From Paludibacteraceae bacterium (GTDB taxonomy: Bacteria; Bacteroidota; Bacteroidia; Bacteroidales; Paludibacteraceae): 22,864 nt of DNA. Made by a program: the position numbers and the translations under genes. Of this stretch, positions 1 through 9,460 are shown piece after piece; positions within the stretch are counted from its first letter, which is position 1; each line of letters begins with the position of its first letter. The notes under the pieces were generated by a model. It ran no database searches. It was not told where the DNA came from and saw nothing but the letters and a program-made list of their open reading frames with translations. The stretch spans positions 1 to 22,864 of the forward strand of contig JAKSMY010000033.1 in assembly GCA_024400275.1 (NCBI GenBank), given 5' to 3'.

Positions 1-22
1 AATCTATTTCGTACCCCAATTA

Positions 23-54
23 TTTGCGTATATCAAATTTTTGTTGTATATTTG
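23..54 (+). promoter_or_regulatory. Bacteroidota-type promoter of ileS
   Basis: A TTTG box at 23-26 is followed after 20 bases by TATATTTG at 47-54, matching the -33/-7 form of the main Bacteroidota sigma factor. Transcription would start near position 60, about 33 bases before the ileS start codon. The same spacing recurs at several other genes in the window. Confidence 0.75.
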
Positions 55-93
55 CGCCCGAAAAAACTATGTATAGCAAATGTGTAGCAAAAC

Positions 94-3000
94 ATGAATA
101 AATTTAACGAGTACAAACAATTAGATTTGCCCAAAATGAGCCAAGAAGTTTTGGCAGAATGGGAAAAAGGACAATTGGCCGAAAAAGCCGTAAAACCGAC
201 TGACGATTCACAATGCACAATGCACGATAACAGGTTGACGGTTGACAATGCACAATGCACAAAGCCCAAGGGGCAATTCATCTTCTTTGAAGGTCCTCCC
301 TCCGCCAACGGTATGCCCGGCATACACCACGTATTGGCACGCACCATAAAAGATACCTTCTGCCGCTTCAAGACCATGCAAGGTTACGAAGTACGCCGTA
401 AAGCCGGTTGGGACACCCACGGTCTGCCTGTCGAGTTGGGCGTGGAGAAGATGCTCGGTATCACCAAAGAAGATATAGGCAAGAAAATAAGCGTGGATGA
501 ATACAACGCCTCCTGCCGTCGCGAAGTGATGAAATATACCAAAGAATGGACTAATCTGACCAAACAGATGGGCTATTGGGTCGATTTGGAAAACCCCTAC
601 ATCACCTACGACAACAAATATATCGAGACATTGTGGTACCTGCTCAAAGAACTCTACAAAAAAGGCTATCTCTACAAAGGCTACACCATTCAGCCTTATT
701 CGCCGGCAGCCGGTACGGGATTGAGCAGTCACGAGTTGAACCAACCCGGCTGCTACCGCGATGTGAAAGATACGACATGCACGGCACAATTCCGTATCAA
801 GGAGAGCAGTATCATTGTGCCGAAAGACGAGGACCTGCCTCTCTATGCCTTGGCATGGACGACAACTCCATGGACTCTGCCTTCCAACACCGCCCTGTGC
901 GTCGGACCCAAGATAGACTATGTGGTGGTGAAGGGCGAAAACCCTTACACCCACGAAAAAGCGTTTTACCTCCTGGCAGAAGCCCGTCTGTCGGCTTACG
1001 CCAAAGAACTCTATCCTGTCGATGCCGATGGTAACCAGCAGCAGCCGGAGATTCTGTACCGCTGCAAGGGTACCGAATTGGAGGGTATGGAATACAACCA
1101 ACTCATTCCGTTCGCTACGCCTATGCGAGGCGAGAGTGACGGCACACCGTTCCGTATCATCTTGGGCGACTACGTGACTACGGACGACGGTACGGGTATC
1201 GTACACATAGCACCTACTTTCGGTGCGGACGATGCTTTTGTCGCCAAAAAAGCAGGCGTGCCCGGCATGACTTTTCTGACCAAGAAAGGCGAGTTGCGCC
1301 CGATGGTGGATATGACGGGTAAGTTCTTCCTGACGGACGATTTGGACGAGGAGTTTGTGGCTAAATATATCAACCGGGACCTCTACGCCCAGTGGCAGGG
1401 ACAGTGGGTGAAGAACGCCTACGATCCGCAGTTTACCGTCAACGGCAAGTACGACGAGGCGGCTGCACAGAAAGCCGAGAATATAGACGTACGTCTCTGC
1501 ATCATGCTCAAGCAGGACGGCCGTGCCTTCCGCATTGAGAAACATGTTCACACTTACCCCCATTGCTGGCGCACGGATAAACCTGTTTTGTACTATCCGT
1601 TAGATAGTTGGTTTATCCGTTCCACCAAAGCCCGCGAGGATATGATTCGCCTCAACAACACCATTCATTGGCAACCCGAATCGACCGGAACGGGACGTTT
1701 TGGCAAGTGGCTGGAGAACCTGAACGACTGGAATCTGTCCCGTAGCCGTTACTGGGGTACTCCCCTGCCGATATGGCGCACCGAGGACGGTCAGGAGGAA
1801 ATATGTATCGGCTCCGTCAAGGAACTGTTTGAGGAAATAGACAAGTCCGTTGCCGCCGGCTATATGACTGCCAATCCGTGGCCCAAACATACGGTAGGCG
1901 ACTACAGCAAAGCCAACTACGACCCGTCTGTAATAGACCTGCACCGCCCATACGTGGACAATATCATTCTTGTTAGCCCGTCGGGCAAACCGATGAAACG
2001 CGAACTCGACCTGATAGACGTGTGGTTTGATTCGGGTGCGATGCCCTACGCCCAAAATCACTATCCTTTCGAGAATACAGACGCACCGCGTACTGCCGAC
2101 TTTATCTGCGAGGGTGTAGATCAGACACGTGGCTGGTTCTTTACCCTGCATGCTATTCACACCATGTTAGAGGGTACGGTAGCGTACAAGAACGTCATCT
2201 CCAACGGACTCGTTCTTGACAAGAACGGCAACAAGATGTCCAAACGCTTGGGCAACGCCGTGGACCCCTTTGAGGCACTCAATAAATACGGTGCCGACGC
2301 TGTGCGTTGGTATATGCTCACCAATTCATCGCCTTGGGAGAACCTGAAGTTCGACCCCGAAGGCGTGGACGAGATACGCCGTAAGTTCTTCGGAACACTC
2401 TACAACACCTACGGCTTCTTTGCACTATATGCCAATGTGGACGGTTGGACGGTTGACGGTTCACAATGCACAATGCACGATGCACAGTTGCAGGAGATTG
2501 ACCGATGGATATTGAGTAAACTCAATTCACTTGTCAAAGAGGTGACGGAGGATTACGAGGCGTATGAGCCGACCAAGGCAGGACGTGCTATATCGGATTT
2601 TGTGCAAGATGATTTGAGTAACTGGTATGTGCGCCTGAACCGTAAACGTTTCTGGGGCGGTGAGATGGATGCGGACAAGCAGGCTGCTTATCAGACGCTT
2701 TATACGTGCTTGAAGACGGTGGCTCAACTGATGGCTCCTAACGCACCTTTCTATGCCGACCGTCTCTATCGCGACTTGGTAGGAACAACCGTTCATTTCA
2801 GCGAATGGCCGGTGGCTGATAATGCGCTTATCAACAAAGAACTGGAGCGTCAGATGGCTTTGGCTCAACAGGCCACGTCTATGATTCTGTCGCTCCGCAA
2901 GCGTGCCGAGAAGAATGTTCGTCAGCCCTTGCAGAAAGCCGTTATCCCTGCTCCCGACATAGAGACTGCCGAGGCACTTCGTCACGTGGAAGGGCTGATT

Positions 3001-3570
3001 AAGTCCGAGGTTAATGTCAAGGAGTTGATTATAACGACGGCTGACAAGTCGGAGGTTCAACTCGTCAAGAAAATCAAACCCCAGTTCAAAGTGTTAGGTA
3101 AGAAAGTAGGCGGTCAGATGAAAGCCATTGCTGCGGCTATCGGACAGATGTCGCAACAGGATATAGCGGCTTTTGAACAAAACGGCACCTTTGTTGTGGA
3201 AGGATATACGTTGGTGGAGGAAGATGTGGAGATTCTGACCGAGGATATGCCGGGCTGGCTGGTGGCTACCGAAGGTACACTCACCATCGCTCTCGACATC
3301 GAACTGACGCAGGAACTGATAGAAGAGGGCATCGCCCGCGAACTGATTAACCGTATTCAGAACTTGCGTAAATCGTCCGGTCTGGAAATAACCGACCGTA
3401 TCATCATCACGATAGAGAACCGTTCGGAAATAAGTTCTGCCGTGGCGCATTTCAAGGATTACATCGCCTCACAAGTATTGGCTACCGACATGATCCTGAC
3501 CGACAATGTACAAGGAGATACTATCGAGATGGACGGATATAACCTGAATATAAATCTTAAAAAAGCATAA
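94..3570 (+). CDS. ileS: Isoleucyl-tRNA synthetase (eukaryote-like type)
   Basis: This cytoplasmic class I aminoacyl-tRNA synthetase (1158 residues) charges tRNA-Ile with isoleucine. The HIGH-type signature appears as GIHH at residues 76-79, after GPPSANGMP. AGWDTHGLPVELG follows, the WFDSG block lies near residue 645, and KMSKR is at 714-718. The C-terminal half is the anticodon-binding region. The overall form resembles the eukaryote-like subgroup found in Bacteroidota. As far as I recall GIHH is normal in that phylum, so the missing first His of HIGH is not read as inactivation. Two stretches, about residues 38-56 and 784-798, are encoded by 7-base tandem repeats and seem to be tolerated insertions. 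The ATG at 94 fits the promoter just upstream. The next gene starts 2 bases after the stop, so it is probably the first gene of an operon. Confidence 0.97.
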   Translation: MNKFNEYKQLDLPKMSQEVLAEWEKGQLAEKAVKPTDDSQCTMHDNRLTVDNAQCTKPKGQFIFFEGPPSANGMPGIHHVLARTIKDTFCRFKTMQGYEVRRKAGWDTHGLPVELGVEKMLGITKEDIGKKISVDEYNASCRREVMKYTKEWTNLTKQMGYWVDLENPYITYDNKYIETLWYLLKELYKKGYLYKGYTIQPYSPAAGTGLSSHELNQPGCYRDVKDTTCTAQFRIKESSIIVPKDEDLPLYALAWTTTPWTLPSNTALCVGPKIDYVVVKGENPYTHEKAFYLLAEARLSAYAKELYPVDADGNQQQPEILYRCKGTELEGMEYNQLIPFATPMRGESDGTPFRIILGDYVTTDDGTGIVHIAPTFGADDAFVAKKAGVPGMTFLTKKGELRPMVDMTGKFFLTDDLDEEFVAKYINRDLYAQWQGQWVKNAYDPQFTVNGKYDEAAAQKAENIDVRLCIMLKQDGRAFRIEKHVHTYPHCWRTDKPVLYYPLDSWFIRSTKAREDMIRLNNTIHWQPESTGTGRFGKWLENLNDWNLSRSRYWGTPLPIWRTEDGQEEICIGSVKELFEEIDKSVAAGYMTANPWPKHTVGDYSKANYDPSVIDLHRPYVDNIILVSPSGKPMKRELDLIDVWFDSGAMPYAQNHYPFENTDAPRTADFICEGVDQTRGWFFTLHAIHTMLEGTVAYKNVISNGLVLDKNGNKMSKRLGNAVDPFEALNKYGADAVRWYMLTNSSPWENLKFDPEGVDEIRRKFFGTLYNTYGFFALYANVDGWTVDGSQCTMHDAQLQEIDRWILSKLNSLVKEVTEDYEAYEPTKAGRAISDFVQDDLSNWYVRLNRKRFWGGEMDADKQAAYQTLYTCLKTVAQLMAPNAPFYADRLYRDLVGTTVHFSEWPVADNALINKELERQMALAQQATSMILSLRKRAEKNVRQPLQKAVIPAPDIETAEALRHVEGLIKSEVNVKELIITTADKSEVQLVKKIKPQFKVLGKKVGGQMKAIAAAIGQMSQQDIAAFEQNGTFVVEGYTLVEEDVEILTEDMPGWLVATEGTLTIALDIELTQELIEEGIARELINRIQNLRKSSGLEITDRIIITIENRSEISSAVAHFKDYIASQVLATDMILTDNVQGDTIEMDGYNLNINLKKA
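205..260. repeat. Heptamer tandem array inside ileS (site 1)
   Basis: Eight 7-base units run end to end. AATGCAC occurs at 212, 219, 247 and 254, GGTTGAC at 233 and 240, with GATTCAC at 205 and a degenerate unit at 226. They encode an odd, Cys/His/Asp-containing stretch just before the GPPSANG block of IleS, where relatives, as I recall them, have a short linker. The array keeps the reading frame open. Confidence 0.85.
2443..2485. repeat. Heptamer tandem array inside ileS (site 2)
   Basis: GGTTGAC (2451), GGTTCAC (2458), AATGCAC (2465, 2472) and GATGCAC (2479) follow one another without gaps, preceded by an 8-base variant, GGTTGGAC. They encode a linker just before EIDRWILSKLNSL, between the catalytic and anticodon-binding regions of IleS. 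The units are the same as in site 1, more than 2 kb away in the same gene. Confidence 0.85.
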
Positions 3571-3572
3571 TT

Positions 3573-4016
3573 ATGAAACATGTATGTAATTTATTGACAT
3601 TAGGCATTGTGCTGATGCTTATTGTCTCCGGTTGTAAAAAGAAAGAGGAAGTGGAGATTCTAATCAATTCTGATCCATTGTACGGCTATTGGAAAAAAAC
3701 GACAGGGAATGAGTACTTGCGTTTTATGACCGAACAAGAAGATCCGCGTGATGGTGATTATCTCTTTGGTTATGAATGGAACGAGGATGAAGACATTTAT
3801 GAAAGCGATATATTGAATCAATCTCATGGCAATGGTTGGTTTAAATATAAAATGACCACTAAGAGCAAAAGCGATACTATCTTACACGAACTTCATTTTA
3901 TGGATAACCAAGGTGCTACGATTCCAAAGACCTATACGATTGTTTCTACATCATCGCGATCTCTTATTTATAAAGACAATCTATCTACTTACTCGTTCAT
4001 AAAAGTTAATCGTTGA
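3573..4016 (+). CDS. Small lipoprotein of unknown function
   Basis: The 147-residue product has a basic N-terminus, a hydrophobic segment and a lipobox (IVSGC, Cys21), so it should be exported and lipidated. KKKEE follows the Cys. The mature part is rich in Trp, Tyr, Asp and Glu and starts with LYGYWKK, reminiscent of small lipocalin-like beta-barrel lipoproteins of Bacteroidota, but no diagnostic motif is visible. It starts 2 bases after the ileS stop, and the next gene starts 2 bases after its own stop. Both junctions read stop-TT-ATG, so it is very likely co-transcribed with ileS and the AsmA-like gene. Confidence 0.8.
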   Translation: MKHVCNLLTLGIVLMLIVSGCKKKEEVEILINSDPLYGYWKKTTGNEYLRFMTEQEDPRDGDYLFGYEWNEDEDIYESDILNQSHGNGWFKYKMTTKSKSDTILHELHFMDNQGATIPKTYTIVSTSSRSLIYKDNLSTYSFIKVNR

Positions 4017-4018
4017 TT

Positions 4019-6997
4019 ATGAAACGTTTCTTTAAGATAGTCGGCATCACACTGGGTTCGCTGTTGGCACTGGTTATTGTAGTGGCTTCGGTGGCTGTAT
4101 GGTGTGTGTTTACGCCCGATAAACTGACACCGGTGGTGCGCCAAGTGTCGGATAAGTTTATTTCCTGTGAGCACGAGGTGGGAAATGTGGACATGACTTT
4201 CTTTTCCACCTTCCCCGAGTTCGGTTTGCACGTTGATGGCTTATACCTCATCAACCCCATGCCGGGTGTGCAGTCAGATACCTTATTGGCTGCTCCCTCC
4301 GTGGTGGCACGAATCAACGTGATGGAGTTCGTCAAAAACAAAAACCTGATTGTTCGCGAATTGAGTTTGCCTGATGTACAGGCGAACGTCTTTATCAACG
4401 AACAAGGCGATAATAACTTCTCTGTTTTTATTACCTCTCCCGATACCACGCAGGAAGATACAACAGCGTTCTCGTTGCCGTTCAACGGGATTAGTGTGGA
4501 AGGGCTAAGTTTAACATCGCCCCGACTGAGTTTTGTGGATAAGAAAGACAGCGTAGATGCCCTCCTGCTCAATACCGAATTGTCAGGTTCTGTGGACGGG
4601 TGGGACGATGTGCTGGTCAAACTGCAATCCGAGTCAGTATCTGCCACGTTAGGTAACACGCAGTATGCGAATAACCTGCAATTGAAACTCCGTCTGCCGG
4701 CAGAAGTTTATTTGGACAGTATGCACTTTGTGGCGCACGAAGCCGAATTGGCAATCAATGAATTTGAATTAGGCTTAGACGGAACCGTTGATTTGCAGCC
4801 GGACTTAAAAGCCGATATGAAAGTTGAAACCAACACATGGGAGATAGAACCCCTGTTGGCTTTATTGCCGCGTTCCATCACGGACGGTATCAAAGACTTG
4901 CGCCTAAAAGGCAACCTGCAATTAGCAGCCACAGCACAAATGGATATGACAACCAAACAAAGTCATGTACACCTATCTGCGCTGAATGCTAACGTGTGGA
5001 ACAGCAGTCTGTCTGCCAGCGGCGATATAGACGATTTACTGGGTAAGATGTGGCTGAATGTAGGGTTGAAAATAGACCTGCCGTTGAAGGACGCTGCCCG
5101 CTGGATTCCGCAGAACATGTCCGTACAGGGACGTGTCAGCGGCAAGGCTGCGGCTAAGATATACCTTGACGATCTGATTGCCATGCAACTGGAGAAAGGT
5201 CATATCAACGGTGATTTGAAACTGCAAGGTATAGATTTTCAAATGGACAGTCTCTTGGCTTCGTTCGACCAAACACGTCTGCAATTTGCTATCCCTAATG
5301 CCCAGCCTTCATATAAGACGGTCAATTGGTTGGGTGCCACATTGGATATAAGTCCGCTGGATTTCAAACAATTAGGTACGCTCTCTGCCTCTTTGGACGC
5401 TTCAACGCTTAAGGTTGAGTCGGGCAATATATTGAGCAAAGGCCCGGTGTTGTATGCCGCTGTGGCTCTGCAATCGAAGGGCAGTCTGACGGCTGCTATG
5501 GATAGCATGAATGCCACTATTCAAGCCCCTGAATTAACGGCATACGCCGAGTACGATACCAAAGATACAACCCAAATACCGGTTCTCAAAGCCAACGTGA
5601 CTTTTGACGACCTGCAGGGCAACTATACCAATATAGTCGGACATCTTCAAAAATCCGCTTTACAAGCCTCTATCACGGGCGGCAAACGGAATAAATCGGT
5701 GCCGGTGCTTAGTGCCAGTATATCTACCGATGCCCTTCAGGCAGCAATGGGAGATTCCACTACGCTCCAAACGGCTGCACTTACCGTGTCCGCCAAAGCA
5801 CGCTACAACAGCAAAGCCGACCAGATACTGCTTAAATGGAATCCCAAATTGGAAGTGGTTCTCAAGCAGGGTGTAGCCAAAGTGCCGGCGTTGCAACCGA
5901 TTGTGCAAATTCCACAGATTAAGTTCGCCTATTCGAACAGGCAGTGTGTGATAGATACCAGCCGTATCATTCTTGGCAACAGCGATTTCTGTCTCAGCGG
6001 TGAGGTGAAGAATATAGGCAAGTGGTTGCAGAAAAAAGACACGCTGGAGGGTGTGCTTAATTTCACGTCTGCCCGCACGAATGTGAACGAGTTTATGGAG
6101 TGGTTCTCTGCCGACAAAGGTTCGGAGGAAAAGGAGGTTGCCGCACAGACAACAACCCCCACAAAAACTCAGGCAGAAGGCGAGCCCAAGCCATTCCTTG
6201 TGCCTACGGATGTCAATCTGACGCTGAATACACATATCGACGAGACGGTTGTGTTCAACCAGACGGCACGTAACTTGGGCGGACGTATCTACGTCCAAGA
6301 CGGTAAACTGGTGTTGGAGGAAGTCGGCTTTGTTTGCCGTGCTGCCAAACTGCAATTGACCGCCATGTACCGTTCTCCGCGTGCCAATCACCTCTATTTG
6401 GGCTTTGATTACCACATGCTGGATGTCAATATACAGGAATTGATAAATATGATTCCTGACCTGTCCACAATGGTGCCGATGCTCAGTTCATTCAAAGGAA
6501 ATGCCGAATTCCACTTGGCTGCGGAGACATACCTGTTCTCCAACTACAAGCCCAAAACATCTACGCTTCGCGGTGCATGCTCGTTGTTCGGTAAGGATTT
6601 GGTTGTCTTGGACAGCGAGACCTTCTCCACCATTAGTAAACTGCTTATGTTCAACAAGAAAACCGAGAACCGTGTGGATTCTATCTCGGCGGAGATAACA
6701 TTGTATAAGGACGAGATAGACGTATATCCGTTCTGTGTGTCGATTGATAATTACATGGCTGCGTTGGGCGGACGGCATAACTTGGATATGTCTTTCGATT
6801 ACCATGTTAATCTGCTCAAACCGCTTTATATCGGTGTAGATGTGTCGGGAACGTTTGATGACTTAAATATCAAACTGGCACCCTGTCGCTATGCTCAGGA
6901 TTTCCGTCCTCTCTTCCACGGCAAAGTAAACACCCAGTCGGCTGAACTGCGGGCTATTATTCGTGAATCAATGCGTAAAAATGTTAAAATACAGTAA
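4019..6997 (+). CDS. AsmA-like envelope protein
   Basis: The product has 992 residues. An N-terminal membrane segment (about residues 5-28) is followed by a very long periplasmic region of repeating beta-rich stretches, typical of AsmA/TamB-like bridge proteins that affect outer-membrane lipid or protein balance. The start FTPDKLTPVVRQVSDKFI and the later segments around DVNLTLNTHIDETVVFN and LGFDYHMLDVNIQELI fit the AsmA-like C-terminal region of Bacteroidota homologues. A TTG at 4013 is in frame, but the ATG at 4019 is preferred: it follows the lipoprotein stop by 2 bases and opens the signal-anchor sequence MKRFFKIVG. The next gene begins one base after its stop. Substrate and partners cannot be read from the sequence. 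Confidence 0.85.
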   Translation: MKRFFKIVGITLGSLLALVIVVASVAVWCVFTPDKLTPVVRQVSDKFISCEHEVGNVDMTFFSTFPEFGLHVDGLYLINPMPGVQSDTLLAAPSVVARINVMEFVKNKNLIVRELSLPDVQANVFINEQGDNNFSVFITSPDTTQEDTTAFSLPFNGISVEGLSLTSPRLSFVDKKDSVDALLLNTELSGSVDGWDDVLVKLQSESVSATLGNTQYANNLQLKLRLPAEVYLDSMHFVAHEAELAINEFELGLDGTVDLQPDLKADMKVETNTWEIEPLLALLPRSITDGIKDLRLKGNLQLAATAQMDMTTKQSHVHLSALNANVWNSSLSASGDIDDLLGKMWLNVGLKIDLPLKDAARWIPQNMSVQGRVSGKAAAKIYLDDLIAMQLEKGHINGDLKLQGIDFQMDSLLASFDQTRLQFAIPNAQPSYKTVNWLGATLDISPLDFKQLGTLSASLDASTLKVESGNILSKGPVLYAAVALQSKGSLTAAMDSMNATIQAPELTAYAEYDTKDTTQIPVLKANVTFDDLQGNYTNIVGHLQKSALQASITGGKRNKSVPVLSASISTDALQAAMGDSTTLQTAALTVSAKARYNSKADQILLKWNPKLEVVLKQGVAKVPALQPIVQIPQIKFAYSNRQCVIDTSRIILGNSDFCLSGEVKNIGKWLQKKDTLEGVLNFTSARTNVNEFMEWFSADKGSEEKEVAAQTTTPTKTQAEGEPKPFLVPTDVNLTLNTHIDETVVFNQTARNLGGRIYVQDGKLVLEEVGFVCRAAKLQLTAMYRSPRANHLYLGFDYHMLDVNIQELINMIPDLSTMVPMLSSFKGNAEFHLAAETYLFSNYKPKTSTLRGACSLFGKDLVVLDSETFSTISKLLMFNKKTENRVDSISAEITLYKDEIDVYPFCVSIDNYMAALGGRHNLDMSFDYHVNLLKPLYIGVDVSGTFDDLNIKLAPCRYAQDFRPLFHGKVNTQSAELRAIIRESMRKNVKIQ

Positions 6998-6998
6998 C

Positions 6999-9116
6999 AT
7001 GAAATACAATTTTTCTATTCGTCAAATTATTCTTTTAGGCCTGATGGCTGTATCTGTTATGGCTTGTAACAAACGTCAAAACCCTTTCTTAACGGAGCAG
7101 AACACCCCGTATGGCGTACCTGCTTTTGACCAGTATCAAATTAGTGATTATCGTCCTGCTTTTGACGAGGCTATTCGTCAATATCAGGCGGAGATAGATG
7201 CTATTGTTGCCAATTCGGAGGCTCCTACTTTTGACAATACCGTTGCTGCACTTGATGCTTGCGGCAGTTTGTTGGATTTGGTAGAAGGTGTTTTCTTCAA
7301 TGTACTGGAAGCAGACGGCAATCCGCAAATGGATAGTATAGCCAACGAGGTGGCACCTAAACTGAGTGAATTGAGTGATGGCATAATGATGAACGATGCA
7401 CTCTTTGCCCGCGTTAAAGCGGTGTACGACAATCGCGAAGCCGCTGACCTCAACCCCGAGCAAATGCGCTTGCTGACAGAGACGTACCGTCAATTTGTCA
7501 ATAGCGGAGCCAATCTGCCTGCAGATAAGAAAGAACGCCTGAAACAAATCAATAGCGAATTGTCTGTCTTGTCCCTTCAGTTCGGTCAGAACGTGGTGGC
7601 AGAAACGAATGCCGAAGATATGCAGGTACTTATCACCGACGAGGCACAACTGTCCGGTCTGCCCGAATCGGCTAAAGCAGCAGCCCGTGAGGAAGCCCAA
7701 GCCGCCGGAAAAGAGGGTTGGCTGTTCTCGCCTAAACGTACGTCGTTCACGCCCGTGCTGCAATACTGCGACAATCGCGAACTGCGTCATCAACTGCTGA
7801 TGGCTTATACCACCCGTGGCAACCGCAACAATGAATATGATAATAAAGCCCTTATCAACCGCACGATGCAGTTGCGAATCGAAAAAGCACAACTGTTTGG
7901 TTTTAGTTGTCCTGCTGACTATATCTTGCAGGACTGCATGGCTAAAGACAGCAAGACCGTAGATGCTTTCCTTGCTTCTGTTTGGGAGCCTTCTCTGGCT
8001 GCTGCCAAACGTGAGGCTGCGGCTTTGCAGGAGTTGCTTGACCAAGACCTGCCCGGTGAGAAATTGCAGCCGTGGGACTGGTGGTATTACACTGAAAAAC
8101 TCCGTCAAGCCAAGTATGCGTTAAACGAGGAGGAACTGAAACCGTATTTCGAACTCAACAATGTCCGTAAGGGTGTCTTTTTGTTGGCACATAATCTGTA
8201 CGGTTTGGACTTTGAGAAACTGGACAATATGCCGGTATATAACCCCGATGTGGAAGTGTTTAAAGTTACTGACCGCGATGGTGCGCTGGTAGGTATTCTT
8301 TATACCGACTATTTTCCGCGTGCAGGCAAACGCCCGGGTGCGTGGATGAACGATATATGTCATCAGTATAAAGACGCTGCCGGTGTTGACCACCGTCCGG
8401 TGATTATTAACGTAGGTAACTTCAATAAACCTACTGCCGGTAATCCGTCGCTGTTATCTATGGACGACGTAGAAACGATGTTCCATGAGTTTGGCCATGC
8501 CCTGCACGGACTGATGTCCAAAGCCACCTATAAATCGCTTGCCGGCACCAATGTGCCGCGTGATTTCGTGGAATTACCTTCCCAGTTTATGGAGAATTAC
8601 TGCTACGAACCTTCCATCTTGGCTACCTATGCCTTCCATTACCAAACGGGCGAAGTGATGCCGGATTCGTTGGTGCAGAAAATCAATGCCGCCAAGAAAT
8701 TCAATAAGGGCTTTGTGGAGACCGAATTACTCTCTGCCTCTATTTTGGATATGGATTATCACGAACTGACTACGCCCGATACCATCGACGTGAATGCTTT
8801 TGAAGCCGCTTCGATGGCTAAGATGCAGATGATAGACGAAATTATCGTTCGTTATCGTTCCACGTTCTATAATCACATCTTCACCACCGGTTACGAGGCA
8901 GGTTATTATTCCTACACTTGGGCTGCCGTATTAGATGCCGATGCGTACGAGGCTTTCCGTGAAACAGGTAATATATTGAATCCTGAGGTTGCAGGTCGCT
9001 TCCGTCATTTGTTGGAGCAAGGCGGCACCCGTGATGCACACGATTTATACCTTGAATTCCGTGGCAAAGAGGCGAACCCCGAATATCTGCTTCGTCGTCA
9101 GGGATTCATTAACTAA
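6999..9116 (+). CDS. dcp: M3-family peptidyl-dipeptidase, lipoprotein form
   Basis: This is a 705-residue zinc metallopeptidase of family M3 (Dcp/oligopeptidase A-like), which cleaves dipeptides or short peptides. The zinc site HEFGH is at residues 496-500, and the third ligand is Glu525 in DFVELPSQ. The conserved PGAWMNDICHQY and FNKPT blocks precede it, and the Tyr/Gly-rich TTGYEAGYYSYTWAAVLDAD block follows. The ATG at 6999, one base after the asmA-like stop, gives a clear lipoprotein signal ending in VMAC (Cys23). The longer in-frame GTG at 6963 would bury that signal inside extra residues. The lipobox places the enzyme in the envelope, unlike cytoplasmic E. coli OpdA. Length is normal for the family. 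Confidence 0.93.
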   Translation: MKYNFSIRQIILLGLMAVSVMACNKRQNPFLTEQNTPYGVPAFDQYQISDYRPAFDEAIRQYQAEIDAIVANSEAPTFDNTVAALDACGSLLDLVEGVFFNVLEADGNPQMDSIANEVAPKLSELSDGIMMNDALFARVKAVYDNREAADLNPEQMRLLTETYRQFVNSGANLPADKKERLKQINSELSVLSLQFGQNVVAETNAEDMQVLITDEAQLSGLPESAKAAAREEAQAAGKEGWLFSPKRTSFTPVLQYCDNRELRHQLLMAYTTRGNRNNEYDNKALINRTMQLRIEKAQLFGFSCPADYILQDCMAKDSKTVDAFLASVWEPSLAAAKREAAALQELLDQDLPGEKLQPWDWWYYTEKLRQAKYALNEEELKPYFELNNVRKGVFLLAHNLYGLDFEKLDNMPVYNPDVEVFKVTDRDGALVGILYTDYFPRAGKRPGAWMNDICHQYKDAAGVDHRPVIINVGNFNKPTAGNPSLLSMDDVETMFHEFGHALHGLMSKATYKSLAGTNVPRDFVELPSQFMENYCYEPSILATYAFHYQTGEVMPDSLVQKINAAKKFNKGFVETELLSASILDMDYHELTTPDTIDVNAFEAASMAKMQMIDEIIVRYRSTFYNHIFTTGYEAGYYSYTWAAVLDADAYEAFRETGNILNPEVAGRFRHLLEQGGTRDAHDLYLEFRGKEANPEYLLRRQGFIN

Positions 9117-9145
9117 AAAGCGTTATCGCGTTTCTTGATTATATA

Positions 9146-9460
9146 TTGACATGGCGTTTGCCGGCGGCATTGGCAATAGCAGCCCTATCTATCATCTCTA
9201 TCCGCAGAGCGTATCGCAAAATGCGGATAGGCGATGTAGATGCTGTTGACCGTGGCGCAATAGAACAAACGTTTTGGGCATCTTTCTGGATAGGCTTGGC
9301 AGCGTGGGTTTATCCGTACGCCATTGTGCTGATAGCAGGTGTCTGGTTCGCTTTTCTGGCGCGTCGCATGTTGCCTCTCCGTGCTTGGATGGCATCTTTC
9401 CTTGCTTTGGCATTATGTGCCTTATGGTACTGGCTGAGTGCTTATTTCCAGAATTGGTAA
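9146..9460 (+). CDS. Small membrane protein, possibly a remnant
   Basis: This open frame of about 104 residues has no good start: TTG at 9146, or ATG at 9221 giving about 79 residues. It encodes two or three membrane segments (about residues 6-20, 43-72 and 82-99). The region EQTFWASFWIGLAAWVYPYA followed by a WFAFLARRMLPLRAWMASF stretch resembles the middle of a larger Bacteroidota multi-pass membrane protein family, possibly DUF6427, which I recall as roughly 300 residues. That would make it a fragment missing both ends. It lies 29 bases after dcp, and its last 19 bases overlap the 3' end of thiD on the other strand. A real short membrane protein is the alternative. Confidence 0.45.
   Translation: MTWRLPAALAIAALSIISIRRAYRKMRIGDVDAVDRGAIEQTFWASFWIGLAAWVYPYAIVLIAGVWFAFLARRMLPLRAWMASFLALALCALWYWLSAYFQNW

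Noticed and set aside
205..260. CRISPR-like array
   Set aside because: The units are 7 bases long with no spacers. They are simple tandem heptamers.
319..330. GIHH instead of HIGH in IleS as a sign of inactivation
   Set aside because: The rest of the enzyme, including KMSKR, is intact, and I recall this variant as usual in Bacteroidota IleS.
208..1563. Long open frame on the minus strand opposite ileS
   Set aside because: It is a shadow of ileS codon bias. It lacks protein-like motifs and the plus-strand enzyme is certain.
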